Shown here in pieces: positions 26,863 through 34,387 of a stretch of DNA of 64,000 nt. Numbering within the stretch: position 1 is the stretch's first letter; the number at the start of each line of letters is the position of its first letter. This stretch comes from Microtetraspora sp. NBRC 13810. GTDB taxonomy: Bacteria > Actinomycetota > Actinomycetes > Streptosporangiales > Streptosporangiaceae. The position numbers and the translations under genes were made by a program. The stretch is from assembly GCF_030268685.1 (NCBI RefSeq), contig NZ_BSRQ01000010.1, positions 62,001-126,000 on the forward strand. Direction: 5' to 3'. The notes below the pieces were generated by a model. That model had not been told where the DNA came from. It made no database searches and saw only the letters and a program-made list of their open reading frames with translations.

Positions 26863-27278
26863 TGGTTCGGCCTTTCCAGGATGGCGGCCGGTTCCCCGGC
26901 CCCGCGCTGGAGTCGCTGGCCGAACGGGCGCTGGTGCCGGTACGGCTGCTCACCGTGCCGGACCGGCGGCTGCCCGCCCTGGTGGAGCGGACCGCCTACT
27001 TCGTGACCTCCAAGGCCATCGCCAACGCCGCCAAGCACGCCGCCGCGACCGAGGTCACCGTCGAGGTGTGCGAGGTGGGCGCGGCTCTGTGGCTCACGGT
27101 GGCCGACGACGGCGTGGGCGGCGCCGACCCGCACGGCTCCGGCCTGCGCGCCCTCGCCGACCGCGTCGCCGCCGCCGACGGCCGTCTCACCGTCACCAGC
27201 CCTCCGGCCCGCGGCACCCGGCTCACCGTCGTGCTGCCCCTCATCCCCGAGTTGCTCGCCCGGCCGCGTCCGCGATGA
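26862..27278 (+). pseudogene. 3' fragment of a NarL-type sensor histidine kinase
   Basis: Only the ATP-binding half of a two-component kinase remains. The tail of the dimerisation region (FPGPALESLAERALVPVRL ... PALVERTAYFV) runs into the N box (KAIANAAKHAAATEVTVEV), the G1 box (VADDGVGG) and the G2-like ending (PARGTRLTVVLPL). A full kinase would have 200 or more further residues with sensor segments and the phosphorylated histidine, all absent here. The fragment starts at the right 31-bp repeat, so the truncation is likely tied to the rearrangement that made the repeat. No response regulator gene follows. It overlaps the convergent lipoprotein gene by 38 bases. Confidence 0.75.
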
Positions 27279-28128
27279 CCTGACGGGCGTTGCGGAGCTC
27301 GGCTTCCCGTGCCCGCAGGAAGAGGCGGAAGTCCTCGGGGTGGGCGGCGACGGCGGCGCGCTGGATGCGCTGCTCGGCGGCGGACCAGAGGGCGACGAGC
27401 CCCACCTGCCGCTTGCAGCCGACGTCGGCCTCGGCGACGGCGATCTCCCGCGGTGACGCCCGCCCGGATCGCGCCCAGGCCGGATCGGCGGACGCGTCGA
27501 AGGGGACGCCGTAGGTGAATCCCCTGGCCCGCATGCACGCGCTCCACCTGCCGAAGACCGCCACGACCACGGGATCCCGCTGGGACGCCCTGAAGGTCTC
27601 GCCGATATGGCCGTTCAGCCGTTGCCGGTCGATGTCGGGGAGTCCTTCGGCCAGCCGCGCGCGGGCCCGGGCCCGGCAGCCGCCCTGCCCGTCCGCGCCG
27701 TAGGCCGCGTGCCGCACCGCCGGGGACAGCGCCTCCCTGCGCCGCCACACCTCCGCGCGGGCACGCTGGTCCGGGGCCGGCGGCGGCAGGTGGTAGCCGT
27801 AGCGGCGGGCGAGCTCGGGTTCGATCAGGCCGTAACGCCTGCGGTTGAGTGGATCCGTGTCCTGCTCCGCCGGCGGCGGCAGCGTCTCCCAGTCCAGGCC
27901 GAGACCGCGCATGCAGGTGCGGGTGAGCAGGTCTTCGGCGTGCTCGACGGTGTGGATGTCGAGCCGGGACAGGCTGTAGTCGTCGAAGGGGACGCGGAGG
28001 CCGCGGACCTCCGCGCTCACCTCGGGGGCCTCCTCGGCCGGTGCCGGGGCGCCCGTCCCCGCCGCGCATCCGGCGGCGAGGACGAGACCCGCGGTGAGGA
28101 CCACGACGCCGCTCCGGCGGATCGGCAC
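27241..28128 (-). CDS. Putative lipoprotein, unknown function
   Basis: A 295-residue exported lipoprotein: signal segment with lipobox VLAAGC, cysteine 21 being the lipidation site. The mature protein is rich in Arg and Ala, largely helical by appearance, and has four further cysteines in short motifs (RTCMRGLGLDW, GGCRARARA, SACMRARGF, VGCKRQVG). Paired CMR-type motifs like these recur in actinomycete lipoproteins annotated only as hypothetical, sometimes beside peptidoglycan-binding proteins. Here the neighbours are a kinase fragment (convergent) and a secreted inhibitor-like gene, which give no functional clue. I do not assign a role. Confidence 0.75.
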   Translation of the reverse strand: MPIRRSGVVVLTAGLVLAAGCAAGTGAPAPAEEAPEVSAEVRGLRVPFDDYSLSRLDIHTVEHAEDLLTRTCMRGLGLDWETLPPPAEQDTDPLNRRRYGLIEPELARRYGYHLPPPAPDQRARAEVWRRREALSPAVRHAAYGADGQGGCRARARARLAEGLPDIDRQRLNGHIGETFRASQRDPVVVAVFGRWSACMRARGFTYGVPFDASADPAWARSGRASPREIAVAEADVGCKRQVGLVALWSAAEQRIQRAAVAAHPEDFRLFLRAREAELRNARQVIADAAGRATRG

Positions 28129-28151
28129 GACTCCGCTTTCCCCTCGCCCCG

Positions 28152-28550
28152 CTAGATGACGAAGCGGACGGAACTCGCCACGTTGTCGAAGTTGGAGGGG
28201 TTGTTGCTGTTGCTGGTCAGATCCCTGTCCGAGGAGTGGGCCAGGGCGGTGTAGGCGGCGCCGGAGTAACGCACGTCGGAGTACATCACCGCGCGCTGGT
28301 CGCCGGTGTTCCTGAAGGAGCTGATGTTGTCGCTGATGTTCCCGCTGCTGTCGGACCAGTAGTTGTTCAGGAAGTTGTCGTCGTTGGCCGTGAGGAGCGA
28401 CCAGCGGCCCTTGAAGTCGTCGTGCTCGTAGACATAGAGGGAACGGGCCGCCAGGTTGTCCGCCCCGGTGGCCTCGGCCGCCACCGCCGGCGCTCCGGCG
28501 CCGAGTCCCAGCGCCAGAACCCCGGCCGAGAACATGATCTTGCGTCGCAC
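28152..28550 (-). CDS. Secreted beta/gamma-crystallin-like protein (peptidase inhibitor I36-like)
   Basis: A 132-residue exported protein with a signal peptide (IMFSAGVLALGLGAGAPAVA) and a small beta domain. The stretch SLYVYEHDDFKGRWSLLTAND followed by SSGNISDNISSFRNTG is the Greek-key pattern of beta/gamma crystallins, as in the SMPI metalloprotease inhibitor (MEROPS I36). A second, weaker unit follows (AVMYSDVRYSGAAYTALA ... NVASSVRF). GTG at 28550 or ATG at 28535 could start translation. Calcium binding is possible from the NISDNIS loop. With the SSI gene at 23428 this is a second potential secreted protease inhibitor within 5 kb. Confidence 0.7.
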   Translation of the reverse strand: MRRKIMFSAGVLALGLGAGAPAVAAEATGADNLAARSLYVYEHDDFKGRWSLLTANDDNFLNNYWSDSSGNISDNISSFRNTGDQRAVMYSDVRYSGAAYTALAHSSDRDLTSNSNNPSNFDNVASSVRFVI

Positions 28551-28640
28551 CTTGCCGTCTCCCTTCGCGCGGTGTGCCCGCGACGAGTCGCCACAGCCTT
28601 ACACGACGCTACGTTACCATGTCATTACTTTGGGTTAAGC

Positions 28641-29468
28641 CTATACGCCCCGCCAGTCGACCTTCTCCTTCGCCAGGAAGGCCGGGACGGCGGCGCGGAA
28701 GTCCTCGCTGCCGAAGGCCGTGAAGACGAGGTCGTCGCCGTCGGGCAGCGACGCCACCCGCAGCCGCCTGACCGCCTCCTTCGCCGCCCACATCGACAGC
28801 GGCGCGTGCGAGAGCAGCCGCCGCTCGGTCTCCGCGAGCCGGTCCGCGAGCTCCTCCGGCGGGCAGACCTCGGCCACGAACCCCGCGGCCGCGGCCTCCT
28901 CCGCGGTGAACATGCGGGCGCGCAGCAGCATGTCGAGGGTGCGGGCGGGGCCCAGGTGGTGGACGAGCAGCGAGTAGGTGTTCATCGACAGGCAGTTGCC
29001 GAGCGTGCGGGCGATGGGGGCGCCGAAGCTCGACCCGGTGGTGGCGATCCGCAGGTCGCAGGCCGCCGCGACGATCAGGCCGCCGCCGACGCAGTACCCC
29101 TGGACGGCAGCGACGGTCGGCACCCTGACGCGTTCCAGGCGGTCGATGATCCGCTGGATCCGGTGCTCGTACGCGACGCCGTCGTCCCCGGTACGGAAGG
29201 CGGCGAACTGGGAGATGTCGGTGCCCGCGACGAACGCCCGCCCGCCTTCGCCGGACAGCACCAGCAGTTTCACGCCGGGATCGGCGTCGGCCGTCTCGCA
29301 CGCCTCGTAGAGACCGTCCCACATCGCCCAGGTCAGCGCGTTGTGCTGGGCGGGACGGTTGAAGCTCACCCGCAGCGCCGGACCGTCCCTGGTGACGAGG
29401 ATCTCGCCGCCGGTCTCCGTCCGCTGTCCGGTTGGCTCGGTCGTGGGCTCGGTCGTTGGCTGGGTCAT
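28641..29468 (-). CDS. Enoyl-CoA hydratase/isomerase family protein
   Basis: Crotonase-fold enzyme of 275 residues acting on acyl-CoA thioesters. Core motifs are FNRPAQHNALTWAMWDGL, the oxyanion-hole segment GGRAFVAGTDISQF, and VAAVQGYCVGGGLIVAAACDLRIA. A Thr/Glu-rich tail of about 20 residues precedes the domain. Only seven bases separate it from the upstream CoA-transferase stop, so the two are one operon. In the usual active site a glutamate follows the CDLR strand region; here that position reads SFGAPIARTLG, so the exact reaction (hydratase, isomerase or hydrolase) is uncertain. A CaiB plus crotonase pair points to catabolism of a carboxylic acid through its CoA ester. Confidence 0.88.
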   Translation of the reverse strand: MTQPTTEPTTEPTGQRTETGGEILVTRDGPALRVSFNRPAQHNALTWAMWDGLYEACETADADPGVKLLVLSGEGGRAFVAGTDISQFAAFRTGDDGVAYEHRIQRIIDRLERVRVPTVAAVQGYCVGGGLIVAAACDLRIATTGSSFGAPIARTLGNCLSMNTYSLLVHHLGPARTLDMLLRARMFTAEEAAAAGFVAEVCPPEELADRLAETERRLLSHAPLSMWAAKEAVRRLRVASLPDGDDLVFTAFGSEDFRAAVPAFLAKEKVDWRGV

Positions 29469-29475
29469 GGATGTG

Positions 29476-30714
29476 TCACTCCCCTGGTCGGATCCTCGCC
29501 GTCATCGGTGCGGGGCGGGCCGCCACGCCGTCGGCGAGCAGCCGTTCGATCTCGTCCTCCGCGAGGCCGGTCTCGCGCAGGACGTCGAGCGTGTCGGCGC
29601 CGAGCGGCGGTCCCGCGGGGCCCCGGCGGGCCGGGGTCGCGGAGAAGCGCATCGGCGAGCCGAGCTGGCGTACGCCGCCGAGCGCGGGGTGCTCGGCGTC
29701 CCAGAAGAAGTCCCGTTCGGACAGGTGCCCGTCGGTGAAGACCTGCGCGTAGTCGTGGATGGGGGCGCACGGCACGCCGTGCGCGTCGAGGTCGGCCACG
29801 AGCCGCGCGGTGGGCCGTCCGCTGGTCACCGCCTCGATGGCGGGGATGAGCTCGTGCCGCAGCGCGTGCCGGTCGTGCGCGTCGGCGTAGCGCGGGTCGG
29901 CGAGCAGGCCGGGCAGGCCGAGGGCGGTGCACAGGCCGGTCCAGGTCTTCGGGGTGACCGCGCCGAGGGTGCACCAGCCGTCGGCGGTCCGCACCGCCTG
30001 GTAGGGGGCCGAGCTCTGGTGCGCGGAGCCGAGGGGACGGCCGGACTCCCCGGTGGCGAAGTACTTCCCGGCCTCCCAGATGGCCAGCGAGACGGCCGAC
30101 TCCAGCAGCGAGACGTCGATGTGCTGTCCCTCGCCGGTGAGCTCGCGCGCCCGCAGCGCCGCCGTCGCGGCCAGCGCGCCGTACAGGCCGCAGGTCAGGT
30201 CGGCGACGGGCACGCCGGCCTTGACGGGGTCGCCGTCCGGCATGCCGGTGATGCTCATCAGCCCGCTGCGCGCCTGCGCCATGATGTCCAGGCCCGGCAG
30301 CGCGGCGAGCGGCCCGTCCTGCCCCCAGCCGGACGCCGAGACGTAGACGAGCCGCGGATTGGTCCGGCGCAGATCCTCGTACGCCAGGCCGAGCCTGCGC
30401 ATGGCGCCGGGCCGGAGGTTCTCCACCAGCACGTCGGAACGGTCGGCGAGGCGGCGCAGCACGGACACGCCCGCCGCGGACTTCAGGTCCAGCGCGAGCG
30501 AGCGCTTGTTGCGGTTGAGCCGGGCGAACGGCGAGCTGTGCCCGTCGAGGAACGGCCCGACGTCGCGCACCTGGTCGCCGCCGGCCGGGTTCTCCACCTT
30601 GACGACGTCGGCGCCCAGGTCGGCGAGCTGCATGGCGGCGAACGGGGCCGCCATGAACACGCCGACCTCGATCACCCGCACGCCGGCCAGCGGCGCCACC
30701 TGCTGCGAGCCCAT
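29476..30714 (-). CDS. CaiB/BaiF family class III CoA-transferase
   Basis: Transfers CoA between carboxylic acids through an aspartyl-CoA intermediate. The N terminus (PLAGVRVIEVGVFMAAPFAAMQLADLGADVVKVE) and LNRNKRSLALDLK are diagnostic. The catalytic aspartate is Asp143 in PGLDIMAQA. ATG at 30714 is chosen because GGGGGG precedes it; the open frame extends nine residues further upstream to 30741. Length is 412 residues, normal for the family. It is the first gene of a two-gene operon with the crotonase-fold enzyme. The substrate cannot be read from sequence. Confidence 0.92.
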   Translation of the reverse strand: MGSQQVAPLAGVRVIEVGVFMAAPFAAMQLADLGADVVKVENPAGGDQVRDVGPFLDGHSSPFARLNRNKRSLALDLKSAAGVSVLRRLADRSDVLVENLRPGAMRRLGLAYEDLRRTNPRLVYVSASGWGQDGPLAALPGLDIMAQARSGLMSITGMPDGDPVKAGVPVADLTCGLYGALAATAALRARELTGEGQHIDVSLLESAVSLAIWEAGKYFATGESGRPLGSAHQSSAPYQAVRTADGWCTLGAVTPKTWTGLCTALGLPGLLADPRYADAHDRHALRHELIPAIEAVTSGRPTARLVADLDAHGVPCAPIHDYAQVFTDGHLSERDFFWDAEHPALGGVRQLGSPMRFSATPARRGPAGPPLGADTLDVLRETGLAEDEIERLLADGVAARPAPMTARIRPGE

Positions 30715-30972
30715 CGTGCCCCCCGGAGTCACGACCCACACTCATGTTCGCCAAGACGACCAGCGTAGCCAATCACCCCGTCCGATCCGCTTCCGGCTCA
30801 CCTGCCCGGGTTCGCGAGCCGAGGAGACGTGAAGAGCGCCGAACCCCGGATCCGCCTGACCGCGGAGACCTACCGGCGCCGGCCACCCGTCGAGGTCATG
30901 GACCCGACCACGTCCCCTACCCGGCGGCGTGTTCACGTATCGATCGGCCGGCGGAGGTGCGGCCCGGTGGCG

Positions 30973-31308
30973 TCACTGGTGGTCGGGGTCTACGGCGAGG
31001 ACGACGTGTACCAGGTCCTCGATGGCGTGGGCCAGCCGGGCGTCGGCGAGTTCGTACCGGGTCTGGCGGCCTTCGGGGACGGCCACGACCAGGCCGCAGC
31101 CGCGCAGGCAGGCGAGGTGGTTGGAGACGTTCTGCCGGGTGAGGCCCAGGTCGTCGGCGAGTCTGGCCGGGTAGGCGGGGCCTTCCAGCAGGGAGATGAG
31201 CAGGCGGCAGCGGTTGGGGTCCGCCAGTGCTCGGCCGAGCCTGGCCATCGCGTCGAGACGCGTCGCGGCAGTGAACACGGTTATCACGGTACACCATTCG
31301 CTGTACAT
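30973..31308 (-). CDS. CmtR-like ArsR/SmtB metal-sensing repressor
   Basis: A 111-residue winged-helix metal sensor very like Mycobacterium CmtR: ARLGRALADPNRCRLLISLL, LGLTRQNVSNHLACLRGCGLVV, EGRQTRYELADARLAHA. The Cys-x3-Cys pair (Cys67, Cys71) that binds Cd(II)/Pb(II) is present, as is Cys34 equivalent to CmtR Cys24. The C terminus stops at VDPDHQ, so the third CmtR metal ligand in the tail (Cys102) is missing. Cys6 near the N terminus could contribute. ATG 31308 has a GAGGAT ribosome site; a GTG ten codons later would match CmtR length better. It is divergent from a cation efflux gene and surrounded by repeated operators. Confidence 0.9.
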   Translation of the reverse strand: MYSEWCTVITVFTAATRLDAMARLGRALADPNRCRLLISLLEGPAYPARLADDLGLTRQNVSNHLACLRGCGLVVAVPEGRQTRYELADARLAHAIEDLVHVVLAVDPDHQ

Positions 31309-31367
31309 GCATAGATCCTCGACTCTCTATACATTGCTTGCTGTATATACAGTGATTGCTGTATAAA
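31289..31367. promoter_or_regulatory. Three repeated operators and the efflux gene promoter
   Basis: TATACA-N8-TGTATA occurs twice (31328-31347 and 31346-31365, sharing two bases) and as GTACA-N8-TGTAC at 31289-31306, inside the first codons of the repressor gene. A promoter TTGCTG (31338-31343), 18-base spacer, TATAAA (31362-31367) for the efflux gene is covered by the first two sites. The arrangement is what one expects for repression by the ArsR-type protein. Confidence 0.85.
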
Positions 31368-31405
31368 AGCGGCTGTAGCGGACGGTCTGGGGAGAGTGAG
31401 GTCTC

Positions 31406-32329
31406 ATGGGGCACGGACACGGACACGGGCACACGGAAAGGACCGCGGCCGCCGCCCATCGCGGCCGGCTCGTCATCGTGTTGGTCCTCACCACGACCGT
31501 CCTGGTCGTGGAGGCGGTCGGCGCGGTGTTGTCGGGGAGCCTCGCGCTGCTCGCCGACGCGGGGCACATGGCGACGGACGCCGCGGGGGTGGCGCTCGCG
31601 CTGTTCGCGGTGTGGATGGCGGCGCGACCGGCCAGCGCCCGCCGTACCTTCGGCTACCAGCGGGCCGAGATCCTCGCCGCCGCCGTCAACGCGGTGCTGC
31701 TGATCGGCCTGAGCGCGTACATCCTGTACGAGGCCGTCGGCCGGTTCACCGCTCCCGAGCCGGTGGACGGGCCGATCATGCTGGTCACCGCGGCGGCCGG
31801 GCTGGCGGCCAACGCGATCGGGCTGTGGCTGCTGCGCCGGGGGCAGGCCGAGAGCCTCAACGTGCGCGGTGCCTATCTGGAGGTGCTCAGCGACCTGGTC
31901 GGCTCGGTCGCGACGATCGTGGCCGCGGTCGTCATCACCCTGACCGGCTGGCCGTACGCCGACCTGGCCGTCTCGGTGGTCATCGCGCTGTTCATCCTGC
32001 CCCGCACCTGGGCGCTGCTCCGCGAGGCCGTGCACATCCTGCTGGAGGCGGCGCCCAGGGACGTGGACCTGGACGAGGTACGCCGCCACCTGCTGGAGGA
32101 GCCAGGCGTCACCGACGTGCACGACCTGCACGCCTGGACGATCACCTCCGGTGTGCCCGTGATGTCCGCGCACGTCGTCGTCGAGGAGGAGACCCTCGCC
32201 AACGGCGACTTCGGCCGGCTCCTCGACCGCCTCCACGAGTGCCTGGCCGGCCACTTCGACGTCGAACACTCCACCCTGCAACTCGAACCCGCCGGCCACG
32301 CCGACCACGAGGGCGCCCGCCACCGCTAA
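31406..32329 (+). CDS. Cation diffusion facilitator, CzcD/ZitB-like metal efflux protein
   Basis: A 307-residue inner-membrane metal/proton antiporter. The His-rich start (GHGHGHGH) and six hydrophobic segments are followed by a cytoplasmic domain (about 205-295). The transport-site motifs are visible: LLADAGHMATDAAG in helix II and AYLEVLSDLVGSV in helix V, giving the HxxxD/HxxxD-type site with Glu in place of the second His. Metal preference is thus not plain; Zn, Cd or Pb are candidates. It is divergent from the CmtR-like repressor, with two operators over its promoter, so export is presumably induced by the metal that repressor binds. Confidence 0.92.
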   Translation: MGHGHGHGHTERTAAAAHRGRLVIVLVLTTTVLVVEAVGAVLSGSLALLADAGHMATDAAGVALALFAVWMAARPASARRTFGYQRAEILAAAVNAVLLIGLSAYILYEAVGRFTAPEPVDGPIMLVTAAAGLAANAIGLWLLRRGQAESLNVRGAYLEVLSDLVGSVATIVAAVVITLTGWPYADLAVSVVIALFILPRTWALLREAVHILLEAAPRDVDLDEVRRHLLEEPGVTDVHDLHAWTITSGVPVMSAHVVVEEETLANGDFGRLLDRLHECLAGHFDVEHSTLQLEPAGHADHEGARHR

Positions 32330-32548
32330 CCCGCCACACGCCCGGCACGGCCACCGGCTCACCGGGCGGGGCGAGCGGGGCGTCGCCGGGCGCACGGCCG
32401 GCCGGGCGGGCAGAGGCAGGGCGGCCCGATACGCCCCCGTGCGGACCTGTGCGGCGCCGGTGATCGGGTCTATGTTGAATGGTGATCGTCCGCGGTCTCA
32501 TCCCGCGACGGCGGCGCCCGGTCCGGCCTTCCGACGAGAGGAACTCCG

Positions 32549-33421
32549 ATGCCCCGCCCCCTGGTCGCGTTCAACCCCCTGACCTGGTACTTCACCGCGG
32601 ACGGCCGGTACGACGCCACGGTGGCGCCGCCGTTGCCGGAGATCTACCGGCAGCTTCGCGAGGCCGGGTTCGACGCGGTCCACGTGGAGATCCCCGGCAC
32701 GATGACCGTGGCCGGGTACCGCCGTCTCCTCGACGACTCCGGGCTCGCGCCCGCGCCCGGCTACTTCCAGGCGCCCTTCGGCGAGCGTGACACGATCGCG
32801 GCGACCACGGAGCAGGCCAGGAGGGCCGCCGGGGCGCATGCCGAGCTCGGGCTGGAGCGGATCTTCATCGCCGACCGGTTCGGCGACGCCGGGCCGCGGC
32901 TCGCCGCACCCGGGGTGGGCGCGGGCTTCGACCGGGACCGGCTGGACCGGATCATCGAGGGGCTCTCCGCCGCGGCGGCGGCGATGGCCGCGGAGGGCGT
33001 GCTGCCCTGTCTGCACCCGCACGTGGGCACCTGGATCGAGACCCCGGAGGAGACGGACGCGGTCCTGGCCGGGGTGAGCGCGGAGACGCTGCTGTTCGGG
33101 CCGGACACCGGGCACCTGGCCTGGGCGGGCGCCGATCCGGCCGCGTTCATCGGCCGCCACCTGGACCGGGTCGGCGCGGTGCACCTCAAGGACCTGCGCC
33201 ACGCCGTACGGGAGCGGGGGCAGGACTACGAGCGGAGCACGTCGGACCACCTGTGGACGGAGCCCGGCCGCGGCGACGTGGACCTCGCCGCCGTCCTCTC
33301 GACGCTCTCCCGCTTCGAAGGCTGGTACGTCGTCGAGGTGGACTTCGCCGACCAGCCCACTCCGCAGGAGTCCGCCGCCGTGTCCGCGGCGTGGGTGAGG
33401 AAGCACCTCGGGGCAGGGTGA
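32549..33421 (+). CDS. Sugar phosphate isomerase/epimerase (xylose isomerase-like TIM barrel)
   Basis: A 290-residue TIM-barrel protein of the AP-endonuclease 2/xylose-isomerase-like family, related to inosose dehydratase IolE. Metal and substrate motifs are EAGFDAVHVEIPG, LPCLHPHVGTWIET, LLFGPDTGHLAWAGADP and VGAVHLKDL, ending in YVVEVDFAD, where the last Glu and the two His are likely metal ligands. AGAGGAA precedes the ATG. No inositol or sugar transport gene is near, so a role in myo-inositol use is only suggested. The gene stands alone on the plus strand. Confidence 0.85.
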   Translation: MPRPLVAFNPLTWYFTADGRYDATVAPPLPEIYRQLREAGFDAVHVEIPGTMTVAGYRRLLDDSGLAPAPGYFQAPFGERDTIAATTEQARRAAGAHAELGLERIFIADRFGDAGPRLAAPGVGAGFDRDRLDRIIEGLSAAAAAMAAEGVLPCLHPHVGTWIETPEETDAVLAGVSAETLLFGPDTGHLAWAGADPAAFIGRHLDRVGAVHLKDLRHAVRERGQDYERSTSDHLWTEPGRGDVDLAAVLSTLSRFEGWYVVEVDFADQPTPQESAAVSAAWVRKHLGAG

Positions 33422-33553
33422 CGCGGGCCGCCGGGACGGATGACGCCGCAGGTCAGACACTCCGGGACAGTCATGACTATCTGTGTTCGTTGTATTACGC
33501 TGCGCAGGTGAACGGGGCCGCGCCCGCGGCTCCCCGCGCTCCAGGAGGCCCCA

Positions 33554-33829
33554 ATGCGACCCACCGTGACCCTGCTCGGCACCCTCACCGCCGCCGGGCT
33601 GCTCGCCCTCACCGTTCCCTCCGCGGCGCAGGCCGCCGGGGCCGCGGGGGTGGGGGTGCGGGCCGCCGCCGCGCCGCCGGCGGAGCCGTGCGACCGGGTG
33701 CGGAAGGTCGCGCCCCCGATCCTCCGCCGGGTCGCCGCCGGGCAGATCCCGCTGACCACCGGCATGGCGCTGATCGCCGAGCTCGGCGGCACGACCGTGC
33801 CCGTCGTGCTGCGCTGCCTCTCCGCCTGA
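33554..33829 (+). CDS. Small secreted protein, unknown function
   Basis: A 91-residue protein with a clear signal peptide (TVTLLGTLTAAGLLALTVPSAAQA) and a mature part of about 60 residues containing only two cysteines (EPCDRV and LRCLSA), which may close a single disulfide. The mature domain is helical (VAPPILRRVAAGQIPLTTGMALIAEL). An AGGAGG site precedes the ATG. No family recognised. It ends a few dozen bases before an encapsulin remnant on the same strand. Confidence 0.65.
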   Translation: MRPTVTLLGTLTAAGLLALTVPSAAQAAGAAGVGVRAAAAPPAEPCDRVRKVAPPILRRVAAGQIPLTTGMALIAELGGTTVPVVLRCLSA

Positions 33830-33891
33830 CGACCACCGGCGCGGCCGGCCAGCTGATCCATCAGAAACCCGGCGGAAGCCGCTGCCAGGCG

Positions 33892-34227
33892 GTGACCGCC
33901 CTGCGGCTGGCCGGCGTGGACGGGCCGTACTCGCTGGCGCTCAGCGCCGACGCCTACACGGCGGTCAACGAGACCTCCGACCACGGGTACCCGATCCACG
34001 AGCACCTGAGCAGGGTGATCGACGGCGACATCATCTGGGCCCCGGCCATCGACGGCGCGTTCCTGCTGTCCACCCGCGGCGGCGACTTCGCCCTGCACCT
34101 CGGCCAGGACCTCTCCATCGGCTACCTGTCGCACGACGCCCACGGCGTACAGCTCTATTTGCAGGAGTCCCTCACCTTCCTGGCCTACGCCGGCGAGGCG
34201 GCCGTGGCCTTCACCGCTCCCGCCTGA
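33892..34227 (+). pseudogene. 5'-truncated encapsulin (linocin M18-type shell protein)
   Basis: About 111 residues that match the C-terminal part of encapsulin nanocompartment shell proteins. They read VTALRLAGVDGPYSLAL, SADAYTAVNETSDHGYPI, HLSRVIDGDIIWAPAIDGAF, STRGGDFALHLGQDLSIGYLSHD, and LYLQESLTFLAYAGEAAV. Full encapsulins are about 265 residues, so roughly the first 150 (including the N-arm and cargo-peptide binding surface) are missing. Upstream sequence in this frame is unrelated. GTG 33892 is merely the first in-frame start in the homologous part. No cargo gene such as a DyP peroxidase or ferritin-like protein lies nearby. A truncated shell protein could not form the usual capsid, so I call it a pseudogene. 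Confidence 0.8.
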
Positions 34228-34272
34228 CCGGCCCCGCCTCGCGCCGATCCTGAAGAACGCGCAGTTCAGCGG

Positions 34273-34303
34273 CCTACAGATCGCGCCGGTCGCGCTCTGT
34301 AGG
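34273..34303. promoter_or_regulatory. Inverted repeat upstream of the Ppx/GppA gene
   Basis: CCTACAGA (34273-34280) and TCTGTAGG (34296-34303) pair, with inner GCGC segments also able to pair. It lies about 85 bases before the phosphatase start and 45 bases after the encapsulin remnant. It could be a terminator for the former gene or an operator, since a GACAAT box (34302-34307) touches its right arm. Confidence 0.5.
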
Positions 34304-34387
34304 ACAATGAACGGGTAAGACGATCGATGGAGGAGGACGATCCGGTCCCCGTCCGGGGGTGGGACGGGCGCGAGAGGAGTGTGCGGA

